Shown one piece after another: positions 7,773 to 9,232 of a stretch of DNA of 9,232 nucleotides. This DNA comes from Alphaproteobacteria bacterium. GTDB taxonomy: Bacteria; Pseudomonadota; Alphaproteobacteria; GCA-2731375. Location: positions 1 through 9,232 of the forward strand of contig JASLMY010000200.1 in NCBI GenBank assembly GCA_030746295.1, given 5' to 3'. How positions within the stretch are numbered: the stretch's first letter is position 1; every line of letters begins with the position of its first letter. Both the position numbers and the translations under genes were made by a program. The notes under the pieces were generated by a model. That model was not told where the DNA came from. It did no database searches and worked only from the letters and a program-made list of their open reading frames with translations.

Positions 7773-7782
7773 GCGCCGGCCG

Positions 7783-8532
7783 TCAGGCACTGAGCCGCTC
7801 GAAGACGTCGTCCGCGATCTCGAAGTTCGCCGACACCTGCTGCACGTCGTCATTGTCGTCGAGGCCCTCCAGAAGCTTCAGGAGCGTCTCCGCTTGGGCG
7901 TCGTCGACGGGAATGGTGGCAAGCGGGCGCCAGTCCAGCTTGGCGCTCCGCGGCTCGCCGAAATGCGCCTCCAACGCCTCGCGGACCTGGTGCAGGGCTT
8001 CCGCCGCGCAGACGATCTCATGCCCATCGGGCGACGAATCGACATCCTCGGCACCGGCTTCGGCCGCGGCCTCGAAGACCGCCTCGGCGTCGCCCGACTC
8101 GGGCCCGAGGCGGATCGCGCCGACCCGCTCGAAGAGGTGCGCGACACTGCCGGTCTCGGCCAGTTGGCCGCCGTGGCGCACGAAGAGGGCGCGGACCTCG
8201 GCCGCGGTCCGGTTGCGGTTGTCGGTCAAGGCCTCGACGATCAGGCCGACTCCGCCCGGGCCATAGCCCTCGTAGCGGATCTCCTCCCAGGTCTCGCCCT
8301 CACCCGCCTGACCGGCGCGCCTGATGGCGCGGTCGATGTTGTCGCGCGGCATGTTGGCGGCCCGGGCTGCCTGCACCGCCGCCCGCAACCTCGGGTTCAT
8401 CTCCGGGTCGGGCAGGCCGCTCTTGGCGGCAACGGTGATCTCGCGGATCAGCTTGGAGAAGATCTTGGAGCGCTTGGCATCCTGAGCGCCCTTCCGATAC
8501 ATGATGTTCTTGAATTGTGAATGGCCGGCCAT
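7783..8532 (-). CDS. yebC: YebC/PmpR-family (TACO1-like) protein
   Basis: 249 residues, typical. The N-terminal signature [20 protein letters not shown] is followed by [15 protein letters not shown] and by [20 protein letters not shown] at about 46-65, the family's conserved DNA/RNA-binding-like region. [20 protein letters not shown] at about 108-127 is the classic second motif. Members have been described as transcriptional regulators (PmpR) and, more recently, as factors that help ribosomes translate proline-rich or difficult sequences. The second role is notable because tolA here encodes many polyproline runs; that link is inference. Placement directly before ruvC is a widespread arrangement. 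The ATG has a GAGG 11 bases upstream, slightly far. It is the first gene of the minus-strand run. Confidence 0.96.
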   Translation of the reverse strand: MAGHSQFKNIMYRKGAQDAKRSKIFSKLIREITVAAKSGLPDPEMNPRLRAAVQAARAANMPRDNIDRAIRRAGQAGEGETWEEIRYEGYGPGGVGLIVEALTDNRNRTAAEVRALFVRHGGQLAETGSVAHLFERVGAIRLGPESGDAEAVFEAAAEAGAEDVDSSPDGHEIVCAAEALHQVREALEAHFGEPRSAKLDWRPLATIPVDDAQAETLLKLLEGLDDNDDVQQVSANFEIADDVFERLSA

Positions 8533-8915
8533 GGATGCGGATGACCTCGTTTCTGACCCTGATACTCGTATGATTCGAGTCAGTGATTACCAGATATTGT
8601 GGTCCGATGCAGCAACTAGCAAGGCCCGCGGCGAACCGATGCCGGCCTCGAAAGAGGGCCGCGAGGGTCCGACGGGGCAGCGACTGTTGCCTATCCATCC
8701 AATGTGGCGAGATTGAGGCGTCCGACCCCATCGACCCTCGGCCCGTGGGGCGCCAAGTCGGCCCGAGCGCCGGGTTGCGGCGGCGCCGAGCCGGGCCGGT
8801 CGACGGCGATCGCCGCGCTCTCGGGCTTAACGCTTTCTTAGGCGCCCTTGCGGCACTCTTGTCGCCGTGATCCGCCGCCCATCCAGGCGCCGGTAGAGCA
8901 AGGAGGCAAGAGCCG
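8533..8915. other. divergent intergenic region between yebC and the plus-strand short gene
   Basis: This 383-base stretch has no convincing gene; reading frames across it have Arg/Ala-rich, shadow-like translations. It should hold the yebC-ruv-tol promoter on the minus strand and the promoter of the short gene on the plus strand, but I cannot pick clean -35/-10 pairs. The part nearest yebC (about 8555-8610) is visibly more AT-rich than its surroundings. It contains an imperfect hairpin at 8559-8583 (CTGA-TA-CTCG with CGAG-TCAG). A second small one, with a GAAA loop, lies at 8643-8661 (plus strand). I see no tRNA or riboswitch. Confidence 0.5.
8901..8906 (+). promoter_or_regulatory. Shine-Dalgarno that decides the TTG start of the short gene
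   Basis: A full AGGAGG lies 9 bases before the TTG at 8916. No ATG or GTG in the same frame is better placed. The strength of this site is the main reason to treat the short plus-strand frame as a real gene with a TTG start. Confidence 0.6.
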
Positions 8916-9185
8916 TTGTCGCAACAGAGCCAATTGCGGGAAGCCGAGGCGGAACTCCGCGCGCTGCTGCACCAGCCAGACTCGGTGCCGACGGGTGGGG
9001 AGCAGATCCTGAGCCAGATCGCCGAGATGAGCGACGCCTGGAGCACACAGCAACTCGACGCGCTCCTCTCGCTGGCCGCCGAGGGCGGCGGGTCCGATGC
9101 GGCAGCGGACGCCGAGCGCCTGGCCGAGCGCGCCACCCTGGCGGCGGCGCGGGTGCAAAGGCAGATCGCCAAGGCCGGCGCCTGA
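8916..9185 (+). CDS. unrecognised 89-residue protein, probably all-helical
   Basis: I do not recognise a family. The frame runs from TTG to TGA, with a perfect AGGAGG 9 bases upstream. Third positions are strongly G/C, as in the neighbouring genes. The protein is rich in Ala, Glu, Gln, Leu and Arg and has no Cys. It looks helical throughout: about 2-20 (QLREAEAELRALL), 27-41, 43-57 and 61-88 (DAERLAERATLAAARVQRQ), with a GEGGGS-like break near 56-60. There is no signal peptide or membrane segment, so it is probably cytoplasmic. It is divergent from the yebC operon and is the only plus-strand gene. It could be a small coiled-coil protein. The minus-strand frames across it look like shadows. 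Confidence in the gene is moderate. Confidence 0.6.
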   Translation: MSQQSQLREAEAELRALLHQPDSVPTGGEQILSQIAEMSDAWSTQQLDALLSLAAEGGGSDAAADAERLAERATLAAARVQRQIAKAGA

Positions 9186-9232
9186 GAGGCCCGGCCAGGC
9201 CCAAACTCCAATCAGACAGGCCAGGCGGGCGC

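Noticed and set aside
7773..7853. A 27-residue N-terminal extension of RuvC
   Set aside because: It overlaps the yebC 3' end and is Arg/Ser-rich. RuvC homologues begin at MRIIGLDPG, with Asp7 at the standard position.
8300..9211. A 303-codon minus-strand frame spanning the yebC start, the intergenic gap and the short gene
   Set aside because: It overlaps the highly conserved YebC N-terminus in another frame, and the translation is Arg/Ser/Ala-rich without motifs. The frame is open only because stops are rare at this GC content.

Overview
The window is a GC-rich stretch of bacterial core chromosome. It carries the conserved cluster yebC - ruvC - ruvA - ruvB - ybgC - tolQ - tolR - tolA - tolB - pal - cpoB, all on the minus strand and therefore read from right to left. 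This gene order, the YebC N-terminus ([22 protein letters not shown]), the Pal motif GHCDERGTREYN and the very high third-position GC all point to an alphaproteobacterium, probably from the Rhodospirillales-like part of the class. I infer this from family knowledge and have not searched it.

Right end (8533-9232): a 383-base divergent intergenic region separates yebC from a short plus-strand gene of 89 codons. That gene has a strong Shine-Dalgarno sequence and a TTG start, and I do not recognise its product. Next comes the DNA block (7783-8532 yebC, 7257-7772 ruvC, 6655-7260 ruvA, 5600-6658 ruvB): a YebC-family translation or regulatory factor followed by the three Holliday-junction proteins. 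RuvAB migrate the junction and RuvC cuts it. Catalytic residues are intact in all three Ruv proteins.

Envelope block (1-5622): ybgC (hotdog acyl-CoA thioesterase), tolQ and tolR (proton-driven stator), tolA (transperiplasmic force transducer with a proline-rich middle), tolB (periplasmic beta-propeller), pal (peptidoglycan-binding outer-membrane lipoprotein), and the N-terminal 184 codons of cpoB, which runs off the left edge. Together they form the Tol-Pal machine, which couples the inner membrane, peptidoglycan and outer membrane during cell constriction. CpoB links that machine to peptidoglycan synthesis.

From ruvC to tolA the genes overlap by a few bases or lie within 10 bases of each other (GTGA, ATGA and TGATG junctions), so they look like one translationally coupled unit. 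The coupling loosens after tolA. The tolA-tolB, tolB-pal and pal-cpoB gaps are each about 155-176 bases. They contain a long perfect inverted repeat, a possible pal promoter and a strong GC hairpin, respectively. I see no defence system, mobile element, CRISPR array, tRNA or rRNA. The window is mostly ordinary core genome; the points most worth a second look are the tolA-tolB palindrome, the in-frame upstream extension of tolB and the unknown short gene.
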